A DNA stretch of 64,000 bases. Source: Sphaerisporangium rubeum (lineage in GTDB: Bacteria > Actinomycetota > Actinomycetes > Streptosporangiales > Streptosporangiaceae). A model generated the notes under the pieces. It had not been told where the DNA came from, did no database searches, and saw nothing but the letters and a program-made list of their open reading frames with translations. Shown here in pieces: positions 25,552 through 34,170 of this stretch (position 1 is the stretch's first letter; the number at the start of each line of letters is the position of its first letter). The DNA lies in assembly GCF_014207705.1 (NCBI RefSeq), contig NZ_JACHIU010000001.1, positions 806,001 to 870,000 on the forward strand, in the 5' to 3' direction. The position numbers and the translations under genes were made by a program.

Positions 25552-28023
25552 TTGCCAGGCCACATCATCGTCATCCACCGGTGGACCGACCGTTACGCCG
25601 ACTACGCGTCGTACACCGACCACGGCGCGCGCCGCGTCAGCTACGTGACGACCGCGCGCGCCGCCGGGTCGTTACCGGAGCGGGCCGCGGCGGTGCGGAC
25701 CGTGCCGAGCACCGAGGACGGCAAGGAGGTGCGGGCCGCCGTGGCCTCGCTGATCGAGGAGTGCGGCCGGCCGGACCGGATCGTCGCGCTCCACGAGGTC
25801 GACCTCGACATCGTGGCCGAGTTGCGGGGAGAGCTCGGCGTCCCCGGCGAGACCTCCGAGGAGCTCGCGCCGTTCCGCGACAAGCTGGTCATGGCCCGGC
25901 GGCTCGCCGAGGCCGCGATCCCCGTGCCGGCCACCGAGCCCGCGCCGGACCGCGCGGCGGTGGCCGCGTTCGCCGCGGCCCACGGCTGGCCGGTGCTGGT
26001 GAAACCGGTGCGCGGCACCGCCAGCGCCGGGGTGACCCGCCTCGGCTCACCCGAGGACCTCGACGCGTACGTCTTCCCGCGTGACATGCCGATGCTGGTG
26101 CAGCCGTACCTGCCGCACGACATCCTGCACGTGGACGGCGTGGCCACGGGATCGGGTCTGGGTGCCTGGCAGGTGTCCCGCTACGTCAACACCTGCCTGG
26201 AGTTCACCGAGGGGACGGCGCTCGGCTCGGTCGAGCTGGACGACCCCCGGCTGACCGAGGCCGTCGGCGTGTTCACGGCGCGTGTCGTGCGCGCGTTGTC
26301 CGCCGGTCCGTGGGTGTTCCACCTGGAACTGTTCCTGTCGGGGACGCCTGAGCAACCGGAGCTGCGGGTCCTTGAGGTCGGTGCGCGGCCGGGTGGCGCC
26401 GAGGTCCCGTTCGTGTGGAAGGAAGTGCACGGCGTCGACCTGATGGCCGCCGCGTTCGCGCTCCAGATGGGGGAACCCCTGCCGCGGGAGTGCCTGGCCT
26501 CGGCCGGGACCGAGCGCGGCGGCTGGCTGCTCGTGCCGACCCCGGTGACCCGGCCGTGCCGGGTCGTCGCGGCGGGACGGCGCGGCGACGGCCGGCCCCT
26601 GGACGGCGGGGACGGCGGCCCGTACGCCTCGCGGGTGCCGGTGGTGGGCCGCACGCTGGCCGACCTTCCCGGTTACGAGCACTCCGGCGCGCGGTTCCGG
26701 TTCCGTGGCCGGGACACCGCCGAGGTGGAGGCGGCGATCCGCCGCACGATCGACGAGTTCGACTTCCGCTGCACCCCCATCGACCCGGACGCTCCGGCGC
26801 GGGTCGTCGTGGTCGGCAGCGGCGGCCGGCCGTACCGGGAGTACGCGTTCGCCGACGCGGCGGCCCGCTGCGAGGTGGCGCTGGCCGGCCTCGCCGAACC
26901 CACCTGGCAACTGGCGTACCTGACCGGCCACCGCAGTGTCCCGGACGCCGGCGTGGACGCGCTGACCCGCGCCGTGGGGGAGTGCGTCGCCGGCACGCCG
27001 GGCCGTACCGGCGTCTTCACCTGGGACGAGGTGCTGCTGGAGTCGACCGCCGCCGTCGCGGCGCGGCTCGGGCTGCCGCACATGTCGCCGGCCGCGGCGC
27101 GCAACTGCCGCGACAAGCTGGCGACCCGCCGGCTGCTCGCCGAGGCCGGTCTCCCCGCGGTGCGGTACGCGCACGTGCGGGACGAGGACGAGGCGCTGCG
27201 CGCGGCGGACGCCATCGGCTACCCGGTGGTCGTCAAGCCGCGGTCGCTCGCCGGCAGCGTCGGCGTGGTGATCGCGCAGGACGCCGGCGACCTGCGCCGC
27301 GTCCACCACCACGCGGCCGAGGCGGCCTACCCGGGCCTGGACCCCCTGGACGGCCTGCTGCTCGAGGAGTTCCTGTCCGGGCCGGAGATCAGTGTCGACG
27401 CCGCCGTGCACGACGGCGACGCGCGCCTGGTGAACGTGGCACGCAAACGGCTGGGGTTCGACCCGTTCTTCGAGGAGGTCGGCCACCTCGTCTCGCCGTG
27501 GCGGCACGAGCCGTGGGCCGATGAGCTCACCGACCTGCTGACCGAGGCGCACCGCGCGCTCGGCGTGCGGACCGGCGTCACCCACGCCGAGGTGCGCCTC
27601 ACCCCGGCCGGGCCGCGGCTGGTCGAGCTGAACGGCCGCCTCGGCGGCGACTTCATCCCCCGCCTCGGCAAACTGGCGACCGGCGTCGACCTGACCGCCG
27701 TCGCGGTGGACCTCGCGCTCGGCCTGCGGCCCGAGCTGCGACAGGCGCGCGACGTCTGCGCCGAGGTGCGGTTCCTGTACCCGCCACGGGACTGCGTGGT
27801 CGGTTCGCTGGACGTGTCCGCCGCCACGGCCGTACCCGGCGTGGTGGACGTGGTGCCGCTCGCCGCGCCGGGGACCCGCCTGCTGCTGCCGCCGCGCGGC
27901 GTGGTGCCGCGCCTCGCGGCCGTGATCGTCACCGGGGACACCCCCGATGACTGCCGCCGGACGCTGGACGAGGCGTCGGCGCTGGTGCGTTCGGAGATCG
28001 AGCCGGCAGGGGAGGCCGCGTGA
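25552..28023 (+). CDS. Tandem ATP-grasp ligase (two fused carboxylate-amine ligase units)
   Basis: An 823-residue fusion of two ATP-grasp units. Unit 1 (~1-400): RDKLVMARRLAEAAIPVP, nucleotide-binding PVLVKPVRGTASAGV (~148), metal motif LEVGARPGGAEV (~275). Unit 2 (~415-820): NCRDKLATRRLLAEAGLPAV, PVVVKPRSLAGSVGV (~558), LLLEEFLSGPEISVDA and LVELNGRLGGDFIP (~693). Both keep ATP and Mg residues, unlike fusions where one half is dead. Each unit should form an acyl phosphate and couple it to an amine, so the protein could build a short peptide or pseudopeptide without an NRPS. TTG 25552 follows a GGGGG site; its stop overlaps the MFS start. Confidence 0.8.
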   Translation: MPGHIIVIHRWTDRYADYASYTDHGARRVSYVTTARAAGSLPERAAAVRTVPSTEDGKEVRAAVASLIEECGRPDRIVALHEVDLDIVAELRGELGVPGETSEELAPFRDKLVMARRLAEAAIPVPATEPAPDRAAVAAFAAAHGWPVLVKPVRGTASAGVTRLGSPEDLDAYVFPRDMPMLVQPYLPHDILHVDGVATGSGLGAWQVSRYVNTCLEFTEGTALGSVELDDPRLTEAVGVFTARVVRALSAGPWVFHLELFLSGTPEQPELRVLEVGARPGGAEVPFVWKEVHGVDLMAAAFALQMGEPLPRECLASAGTERGGWLLVPTPVTRPCRVVAAGRRGDGRPLDGGDGGPYASRVPVVGRTLADLPGYEHSGARFRFRGRDTAEVEAAIRRTIDEFDFRCTPIDPDAPARVVVVGSGGRPYREYAFADAAARCEVALAGLAEPTWQLAYLTGHRSVPDAGVDALTRAVGECVAGTPGRTGVFTWDEVLLESTAAVAARLGLPHMSPAAARNCRDKLATRRLLAEAGLPAVRYAHVRDEDEALRAADAIGYPVVVKPRSLAGSVGVVIAQDAGDLRRVHHHAAEAAYPGLDPLDGLLLEEFLSGPEISVDAAVHDGDARLVNVARKRLGFDPFFEEVGHLVSPWRHEPWADELTDLLTEAHRALGVRTGVTHAEVRLTPAGPRLVELNGRLGGDFIPRLGKLATGVDLTAVAVDLALGLRPELRQARDVCAEVRFLYPPRDCVVGSLDVSAATAVPGVVDVVPLAAPGTRLLLPPRGVVPRLAAVIVTGDTPDDCRRTLDEASALVRSEIEPAGEAA

Positions 28024-29300
28024 ACGCCAAGGGGAGCGCGCTGCGGCGCCTGCTGAGCAGTTACGTCCTGCCGGACCGGGACGGCCGCCTCACCGTGGCC
28101 GCCGTCGTGATCTACGCGACCGGCAGCGGCCTGTACCTGGCCGGCGGCACCGTCTTCCTCGTCAAGGGGGTCGGGCTGAGCACGGCCGAGGTCGGCACCG
28201 GCCTCACCGTCGCGGGGCTCGCCGGGTTCCTCACCACCGTGCCGGTGAGCATGCTGGCCAGGCGCTTCGGGCCGCTGCAACTGCTGCGCATGGTCCAGGT
28301 CTGGCGGGCCACGTGGCTCGCGGCATTGGCCTTCGCCGACAACTTCTGGACCTTCACCCTCTTCGCCTCGCTCTTCATGATCTCGCAGGGCCCGGTGCTC
28401 CCCATGGTGCAGCTCGTGGTCGGGGCCATCGCCGGTGACCGTGACCAGACCAAGTCGCTCGGGGTCATCGGCTCGGTGTCCAACGTCGGCATGTGCCTCG
28501 GCGCGCTGGCCGCCGCGCCGTTCCTCAGCCTCGGCGGCATCTGGATGCTCCGCTCGATGCTGCTGCTCGGCGCGTTGTGCTGCCTCGCGTCCGCCGGGCT
28601 GTTCGGCCTGCTCCGCGTCGACGTGACCGCACCCGTGGACCGGCCGGCCCGCTGGCACAGCGGCTTGCTGCCGGTCCTGCGCGACGGACGCTACCTCGCG
28701 TTGACCACCGTGAACGGCGTGCTGTTCCTGCACACCGTGCTGTTCGGCATCGGCCTGCCGCTGTGGCTCGTGCAGTCCACCGACGCGCCTCCCGGCCTGC
28801 TCAGCGCGCTGATCACGGTGAACACGGTGATGGCCATCGCCTTGCAGGTGCACTTCGCCAAACGCGTCAACGACTCACGCGGCGGCACCAGGGCCCTGCG
28901 CGGCGCCGGTGTCACGCTCGCCGCCTCCAGCCTGGTCCTCGTGGCCTCGTCGTACTCGGCGGCCTGGCTCACGATCACCCTGCTTGTCGTCGCCACCATT
29001 CTGCTGACCTGCGGTGAGATGCTCCAGGCGGTCGGCGGCTGGGAACTGTCGTACCGGCACGCGCCGCCGGCGCTGCGCACCGAGTACCTGTCGGTGTTCG
29101 CGCTCGGCGGGGCCGCCGTCGGCATCGCGGGCCCGGCGCTGCTGGCCCTGGTCCTCAGCCTGCGCACCGGCGGCATGGTCGGCCTCGCCGTCCTGTTCCT
29201 GCTCGCCGCGGCCGCCGCCACGGTGGTCGGCGCCAGGCTGCGGCACGCCGAACCGGACCCGGTGCGGCAACCGGAGCCCGGCGAGGCCGCCGCGGTGTAA
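28020..29300 (+). CDS. MFS transporter (probable product exporter)
   Basis: A 426-residue, twelve-segment MFS protein: YATGSGLYLAGGTVFLVKGVGLS, PVSMLARRFGPLQLL, MISQGPVLPMVQLVVGAIAGDRDQ. GTG 28020 overlaps the ATP-grasp stop by four bases, so the two are coupled. An MFS exporter directly after an ATP-grasp ligase is a common arrangement for dipeptide-type antibiotics, where it gives export and self-protection. Product assignment is inferred from position only. Confidence 0.82.
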   Translation: MNAKGSALRRLLSSYVLPDRDGRLTVAAVVIYATGSGLYLAGGTVFLVKGVGLSTAEVGTGLTVAGLAGFLTTVPVSMLARRFGPLQLLRMVQVWRATWLAALAFADNFWTFTLFASLFMISQGPVLPMVQLVVGAIAGDRDQTKSLGVIGSVSNVGMCLGALAAAPFLSLGGIWMLRSMLLLGALCCLASAGLFGLLRVDVTAPVDRPARWHSGLLPVLRDGRYLALTTVNGVLFLHTVLFGIGLPLWLVQSTDAPPGLLSALITVNTVMAIALQVHFAKRVNDSRGGTRALRGAGVTLAASSLVLVASSYSAAWLTITLLVVATILLTCGEMLQAVGGWELSYRHAPPALRTEYLSVFALGGAAVGIAGPALLALVLSLRTGGMVGLAVLFLLAAAAATVVGARLRHAEPDPVRQPEPGEAAAV

Positions 29301-29363
29301 GCGGCGGGCCCGCGCCTGCTCAGGCCGGTCCGAAGTCCAGGCCCACACAGAAAGGCGATTGTC

Positions 29364-29705
29364 ATGCACGACCAACTGCTCGGGTTGATCACCGGCGTCG
29401 TCGAGGAGCTCAACGAACGCAGGACCGAGAAGATCCCGACCGAGAACCTGCTCGGCGTGATGCTGTACGGCGACCAGGGGGTGTTCGACTCCATGCACCT
29501 GGTCAACTTCCTGGCACGGGTGGAGGAGGAACTGGAGGACGAGTACGACGTCGAGATCTCGCTGACCTCGGAGAAGGCCGTCTCCCGCCGGGTGAGCCCG
29601 TTCAGCAGCGTCCGGCGGCTGATCGACTTCATCGACGAGGAGATGCGGCTCGCCGGGGACGAGGCGGACGCGCCGGCCGCCGAGCCGGTGCGGCTCGGCG
29701 GCTGA
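29364..29705 (+). CDS. Acyl-carrier-protein-like protein
   Basis: A 113-residue acidic, helical protein. GVFDSMHLVNFLARVEEELEDEYDVEI has the carrier-protein DS motif followed by the hydrophobic helix, so Ser in FDSM is the expected phosphopantetheine site; the C-terminal helix is SSVRRLIDFIDEEM. It lacks the classic GxDS, having VFDS, and is longer at the N-terminus than housekeeping ACPs. AGAAAGG precedes ATG 29364. Probable carrier loaded by the acyl ligase at 30450 and read by the condensation protein. Confidence 0.75.
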   Translation: MHDQLLGLITGVVEELNERRTEKIPTENLLGVMLYGDQGVFDSMHLVNFLARVEEELEDEYDVEISLTSEKAVSRRVSPFSSVRRLIDFIDEEMRLAGDEADAPAAEPVRLGG

Positions 29706-29753
29706 GCCGATGACCACCAGAGAAGTGGCGGACGGGGCGGGTCGCGGCACTCC

Positions 29754-30449
29754 ATGATCATCATGATCACCGGTACGCGGACCGGTATCGGCAAGGCCCT
29801 GGCCGAGCACTTCCTCGGCCGCGGCCACCAGGTCGTCGGGTGCAGCCGCAGGCCGTCCGCCATCGACCATCCCGGCTACCGCCACCACGAGGTGGACATC
29901 ACCGACAGCGCGGGGATCAAGGCGATGTGCCGGGCCGTACGGCGCGAGCACGGGTACCTCGACGCGGTGGTCAACAACGCCGGCACGGCGACCATGAACC
30001 ACTTCATGATGACCCCCGAGGACGCCGCTCGGCGGATCTTCGACGTCAACTTCTTCGCCGTGCTCAACTGCTGCCGCGAGAGCGTCAAGCTGCTGCAGAA
30101 GAGCAGCGGGTCCCCGGCGATACTCAACGTCTCCACCGTCGCCGTGCCGTGGGCCCTCGCCGGTCAGCTCGTCTACTCGGCCAGCAAGAGCGCCGTCGAA
30201 CAGCTCACGCGGGTGATGAGCAAAGAGGTCGCCGACCTCGGCATCAGGGTCAACGGCATCGGCCTGCCGCCGGTCCACACCGTCCTCACCAGGACCGTGC
30301 CGAAGGAGAAGATCGACGCGCTGGTCGGACGGCAGACGTTCAAACGCATGTGCACCATGGCCGACATCACCGGGCCGGTCGAGTTCCTGATCTCACCGGA
30401 GTCCTCGTTCGTCACCGGGGAGACGCTTTTTCTTGGGGGGGTTCACTGA
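29754..30449 (+). CDS. SDR family NAD(P)-dependent oxidoreductase
   Basis: A 231-residue classical short-chain dehydrogenase: TGTRTGIGKALAEHF (TGxxxGIG), NNAGTA (66-80 region), NVSTVAV, and the catalytic YSASKSAVEQL (YxxxK) with an upstream Ser. The C-terminus VEFLISPESSFVTGETLFLGG is typical. It would reduce or oxidise a keto/hydroxy group on a carrier-bound or free intermediate. Its TGA is directly followed by the ATG of the acyl ligase, so they are coupled. Confidence 0.85.
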   Translation: MIIMITGTRTGIGKALAEHFLGRGHQVVGCSRRPSAIDHPGYRHHEVDITDSAGIKAMCRAVRREHGYLDAVVNNAGTATMNHFMMTPEDAARRIFDVNFFAVLNCCRESVKLLQKSSGSPAILNVSTVAVPWALAGQLVYSASKSAVEQLTRVMSKEVADLGIRVNGIGLPPVHTVLTRTVPKEKIDALVGRQTFKRMCTMADITGPVEFLISPESSFVTGETLFLGGVH

Positions 30450-31808
30450 ATGCGGGACGCGATACTCGCGAGGTTCGACGAGCTCGGCGACCGCGCCGCG
30501 GTCGTCGAGAAGGACACGACGTACAGCTACCGGCAACTGGCGGACGAGACGCGGCGCCTCGGAACGGTCCTGCGCGAGCACGGCGTGGCGCCGCATGACG
30601 TCGTGGTGCTCAACGGCGACTTCTCCTTCACGGCGATCGCCGCGCTGCTGGCGCTGTACATCGACCGCAACGTGCTGGTCCCCGTGGTGACCCTCACCGA
30701 CGCCGTGCTCGCCACCGTCACCAGGGCCTGCGCGCCGCGGTTCGTGCTGCGGACGGCGGCCGGAGCGCGGATCGAGGAGATCCCCGGAATCCCGGCCGCC
30801 GGCGCCTACGACCCACTCGTCGCCGCCGGCACGTCCGGCCTCGTCCTGCTGAGCAGCGGCAGCACCGGCGAACCCAAGGCGATCCTGCACGACCTCGACG
30901 CCATCGTGGCCGAGAAGCTCGGCACACGGACCCGCGCCGCGGGCCGTCCGGCGAACATCCTGATGTTCCTGCTCTTCGACCACATCGGCGGGCTCAACTC
31001 GCTGCTCGGCGTGCTGCGCATGGGGGGCACCGCGATCGTTCCGGAGCGCCGCACGCCGGACGAGATCTGCGCGCTCATCGAGAAGCACCGGATCAGGCTG
31101 CTGCCGACCAGCCCGACGTTCCTCAACCTCATCATGATCGGCGGCTACCACCGCGAGTACGACCTGAGCAGCCTGCGCCTGATCACCTACGGCACCGAGC
31201 CGATGCCGCAGGAACTGCTGACCAGGGTCAACGCGGCGTTCCCCAAGGTCAGGCTGCTGCAGACGTTCGGCACCAGCGAGACCGGCATCTCGACGACCAC
31301 CAGCGAGTCCTCACGCAGCACGTACTTCCGCATCGACGACGCCAACGTCCGGTACCGCGTCGTCGACGGCGAGCTGCAGCTCAAGAGCCGCACCCAGTTC
31401 CTCGGCTACCTCAACTACCCGAGCGACGCGCTCACCGAGGACGGCTGGTTCCGCACCGGCGACCTCGTCGAGCAGAACGCCGACGGCTACATGACCGTCA
31501 AGGGTCGCGCCAAGGAGCTCATCAACGTCGGCGGCGAGAAGGTGCTGCCGCTGGAACTGGAGTCCATCCTGCTCGGCAGCCCTCTCATCGACGACTGCGT
31601 CGTGTACGGCAGGCCGAACGCCATCACCGGCCAGTCGGTGTGCGTGGACGTCAAACCGCGCGGCGAGATGACCAGAGCCGAGGTCCGCAGGCACGTGACC
31701 GAGTTCCTGACCGGCAGGGTCGAGCCGTTCAAGATCCCCACCAAGGTCAACCTGATCGACTCGGTCACCGTCTCCGAGCGGTTCAAGAAGAAGAGGGCAC
31801 TGCCATGA
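30450..31808 (+). CDS. AMP-dependent acyl ligase
   Basis: A 452-residue ANL-superfamily enzyme. P-loop LLSSGSTGEPKAI (~132-144), LITYGTEPMP, TFGTSETG, WFRTGDLVEQNADGYMTVKGRAKELINVGGEKV. The C-terminal subdomain ends at SERFKKKRALP, just past the catalytic-Lys region. Related enzymes adenylate a carboxylic acid and load it on CoA or a carrier; here the adjacent ACP-like protein is the likely acceptor. The stop overlaps the next start by four bases. Confidence 0.84.
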   Translation: MRDAILARFDELGDRAAVVEKDTTYSYRQLADETRRLGTVLREHGVAPHDVVVLNGDFSFTAIAALLALYIDRNVLVPVVTLTDAVLATVTRACAPRFVLRTAAGARIEEIPGIPAAGAYDPLVAAGTSGLVLLSSGSTGEPKAILHDLDAIVAEKLGTRTRAAGRPANILMFLLFDHIGGLNSLLGVLRMGGTAIVPERRTPDEICALIEKHRIRLLPTSPTFLNLIMIGGYHREYDLSSLRLITYGTEPMPQELLTRVNAAFPKVRLLQTFGTSETGISTTTSESSRSTYFRIDDANVRYRVVDGELQLKSRTQFLGYLNYPSDALTEDGWFRTGDLVEQNADGYMTVKGRAKELINVGGEKVLPLELESILLGSPLIDDCVVYGRPNAITGQSVCVDVKPRGEMTRAEVRRHVTEFLTGRVEPFKIPTKVNLIDSVTVSERFKKKRALP

Positions 31809-32437
31809 GCACCGGTCTCGTCGTGATCGGAGCGGGGACGTTCGCGGTCGAGGTGACCCGCTACCTCGACGACCTCGTGGCGGCCGGCCACGACTCCTGC
31901 CGCGTGGCGGGCCACCTCGCGGTGGCGGACGAGCCGGTGCACGTACCGGCCGCCGCGCTGGAGAAGTCCGCACCCGAGCCCGGCACCCGCGTCGTGCTCG
32001 CCGTCGCCGACCCGGTGCGGCGGCGCGAGCTGATCGACGGCCTGATCACCGAGCGCGGACTGGACGCCGTCGACGTCGTCCACCCCGCCGCCAGGGTCGA
32101 TCCGGCCCAGCTCCTCGGCCCCGGCAACATCATCGGCCCCGACAGCTACATCGGCGCGGAAGCGGTGCTCGGCGGCTTCAACGTCGTCCACTACCACTGC
32201 TCCATCGGCCACCACTCGCGGGCCGGCTCCAACAACTTCTTCGCGCCGAACTTCCACTGCGGCGCCGGCGTGCGGATCGGCGACGACAACTTCTTCGGCC
32301 TGAGCTGCACCGTCGCACCTGGGGTGGACACCGGGAGCCGCAACAGGTTCCAGGCCGGCATCACCCTGTTCGAGGACGCGCCGAGCGGCCACTCCTACCT
32401 GGTCCCCAGTCGCATCAAGTCGATCAAGACGTCCTGA
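31805..32437 (+). CDS. NeuD-like left-handed beta-helix acyltransferase
   Basis: A 210-residue protein with an N-terminal Rossmann-like domain (VVIGAGTFAVEVTRYLDDL) and a C-terminal hexapeptide-repeat domain (PGNIIGPDSYIGAEAVLGGFNVVHYHCSIGHHSRAGSNNFFAPNFHCGAGVRIGDDNFFG). This is the layout of NeuD/PglD O- or N-acetyltransferases; the conserved His near HHSRAG is the catalytic base. In this setting it may transfer an acyl group to the product or an amino-sugar-like building block. ATG 31805 overlaps the ligase stop. Confidence 0.8.
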   Translation: MSTGLVVIGAGTFAVEVTRYLDDLVAAGHDSCRVAGHLAVADEPVHVPAAALEKSAPEPGTRVVLAVADPVRRRELIDGLITERGLDAVDVVHPAARVDPAQLLGPGNIIGPDSYIGAEAVLGGFNVVHYHCSIGHHSRAGSNNFFAPNFHCGAGVRIGDDNFFGLSCTVAPGVDTGSRNRFQAGITLFEDAPSGHSYLVPSRIKSIKTS

Positions 32438-32451
32438 GGAAGGTCCAACTG

Positions 32452-34167
32452 ATGAAGCGAGCCAAGGTCACCGTGATCGGCGCGGGACCCGCGGGCTGTG
32501 TGGCGGCACTGACGCTCCACAAGCTCGGCCACGAGGTCGAGGTGTACGAGAAGGGCCACTTCCCCCGGTACCGGATCGGCGAGTCGTTCCTGCCGGGAAC
32601 GCTGTCGATCCTCAACCGGCTGGGACTCCAGGAGAAGATCGACGCCGCGGGTTTCGTGAAGAAGCCGTCGGCGACGTTCCTGTGGGGCCAGGACCAGGCC
32701 CCCTGGACGTTCTCGTTCTCCACCCCGAAGACCGCCTCATGGGTCTTCGACCACGCCATTCAAGTCAAGCGCGAGGAGTTCGACGCGCTCCTGCTGGACG
32801 AGGTACGCGAACGCGGCATCCCCGTCTTCGAAGGCACCGCCGTGACCGAGGTGGACGTGTCGGCCCGCGACCACGTCTCACTCGTCGTACGGCAGGGTGA
32901 CGTCTCCCGCGCGGTCGAGAGCGACTTCGTCATCGACGCCGGCGGCGCCGGCAGCCCGCTGGCGCGGCAGCTCAAGGTGCGCCGCTACGACGAGTTCTAC
33001 AAGAACTTCGCGGTGTGGTCCTACTTCAGGTGCGAGGAGCCGTTCGAGGGCGACCTCAAGGGGACCACGTTCTCGATCACCTTCGAGGACGGCTGGGTCT
33101 GGATGATCCCCCTCAAAGGCGACATCTACAGCGTCGGCCTGGTGGTCGACCGCTCCAAGGCGAGCGAGGTCAAGGAACTCGGCCCCGAGCGCTTCTACCG
33201 CGAGAACCTCGCCAAGGCCGTCCGCGCCACCGCCATACTCGGGGACGCGGAGATGATCGACGAGGTGCGCATCGTCCACGACTGGTCCTACGACTCCGAG
33301 TGGTTCTCGGCCGGCCCGTACTTCCTGTGCGGCGACGCGGCGTGCTTCACCGACCCGCTGTTCTCTCAAGGCGTGCACCTCGCCACGCAGTCCGCGGTGT
33401 CCGCCGCGTCCGCGATCGACCGGATCGCTCGGCACGAGGACGAACGCGACGCCGTGCACGCGTGGTACAACCGCAGCTACCGCGAGACCTACGAGCAGTA
33501 CCACGAGTTCCTCGCCTCGTTCTACACCTTCGCCTCCTTCACCGAGCCGGAGTCGGAGTTCTGGCTCAGGCGCAGGATCAGCGAGTCCGACGACGCCAGG
33601 CTGACCCGCCGCCGGTGGTTCGACCGGCTGGTCCAGGACGACCCGGAGAACCCGTCCGCGTCGGTCGCCGACTTCCGGGACCGCGCCTCGACGATGATCG
33701 CCATCGGCAGGCACCAGCGTAAGGAACTGAGCGACGAGTTCTCGGAGAAGGAGCTCACCTTCGCGCGGGTCCGCTGGATCAGCGACCTCACCAAGCAGCT
33801 CAACCGCATCACCCGGCTCAAGTGGACCGGTCACGAGGTGCGCCTCGACCCGTACTACAAGGTCGAGCCACTGAGCTTCCGCCTGGAACGCAAGCACGTG
33901 CTGGCCAACGAGGACGGCCTCGACATGATCAAGTTCCCGGTGGAGGAGGAGCACCGGGAGATCTTCCAGGCCATCTCCAAGGAGGCCGTCGGCTACAAGA
34001 CGCTGATCAAACAGCTCAACGACGCCGGTCTGCAGGAGGTCGGCTCGCAGATCGTCATCCGCCTGATGGAGGCCGGCCTGCTCAGCGGCTACGACAAGCA
34101 CGACAGACGCGTCCACATCCAGGACCGGCTCCGTTTCGACGGCGTCGGCGTCGAGTACGAGGTCTGA
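32452..34167 (+). CDS. Flavin-dependent halogenase-family enzyme
   Basis: A 571-residue FAD enzyme. GAGPAG (10-15) binds FAD, GESFLPGTL follows, then Lys70/Lys71 in FVKKPSATFLWG at the place of the halogenase active-site Lys, GWVWMIP (214-220) matching the WxWxIP halogenase motif, and GDAACFTDPLFSQGVHLATQ near 290-310. These support a FADH2-dependent halogenase or close monooxygenase. About 150 residues beyond the usual fold contain FRLERKHVLAN, then YKTLIKQLNDAGL...IRLMEAGLLSG, a winged-helix-like tail. Substrate may be free or carrier-bound. No flavin reductase is in the cluster. Confidence 0.78.
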   Translation: MKRAKVTVIGAGPAGCVAALTLHKLGHEVEVYEKGHFPRYRIGESFLPGTLSILNRLGLQEKIDAAGFVKKPSATFLWGQDQAPWTFSFSTPKTASWVFDHAIQVKREEFDALLLDEVRERGIPVFEGTAVTEVDVSARDHVSLVVRQGDVSRAVESDFVIDAGGAGSPLARQLKVRRYDEFYKNFAVWSYFRCEEPFEGDLKGTTFSITFEDGWVWMIPLKGDIYSVGLVVDRSKASEVKELGPERFYRENLAKAVRATAILGDAEMIDEVRIVHDWSYDSEWFSAGPYFLCGDAACFTDPLFSQGVHLATQSAVSAASAIDRIARHEDERDAVHAWYNRSYRETYEQYHEFLASFYTFASFTEPESEFWLRRRISESDDARLTRRRWFDRLVQDDPENPSASVADFRDRASTMIAIGRHQRKELSDEFSEKELTFARVRWISDLTKQLNRITRLKWTGHEVRLDPYYKVEPLSFRLERKHVLANEDGLDMIKFPVEEEHREIFQAISKEAVGYKTLIKQLNDAGLQEVGSQIVIRLMEAGLLSGYDKHDRRVHIQDRLRFDGVGVEYEV

Positions 34168-34170
34168 CCC

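Noticed and set aside
29710-29757. 15-codon frame whose stop overlaps the SDR start
   Set aside because: Too short to support as a gene; it could be a coupled leader but shows no attenuator-like structure.
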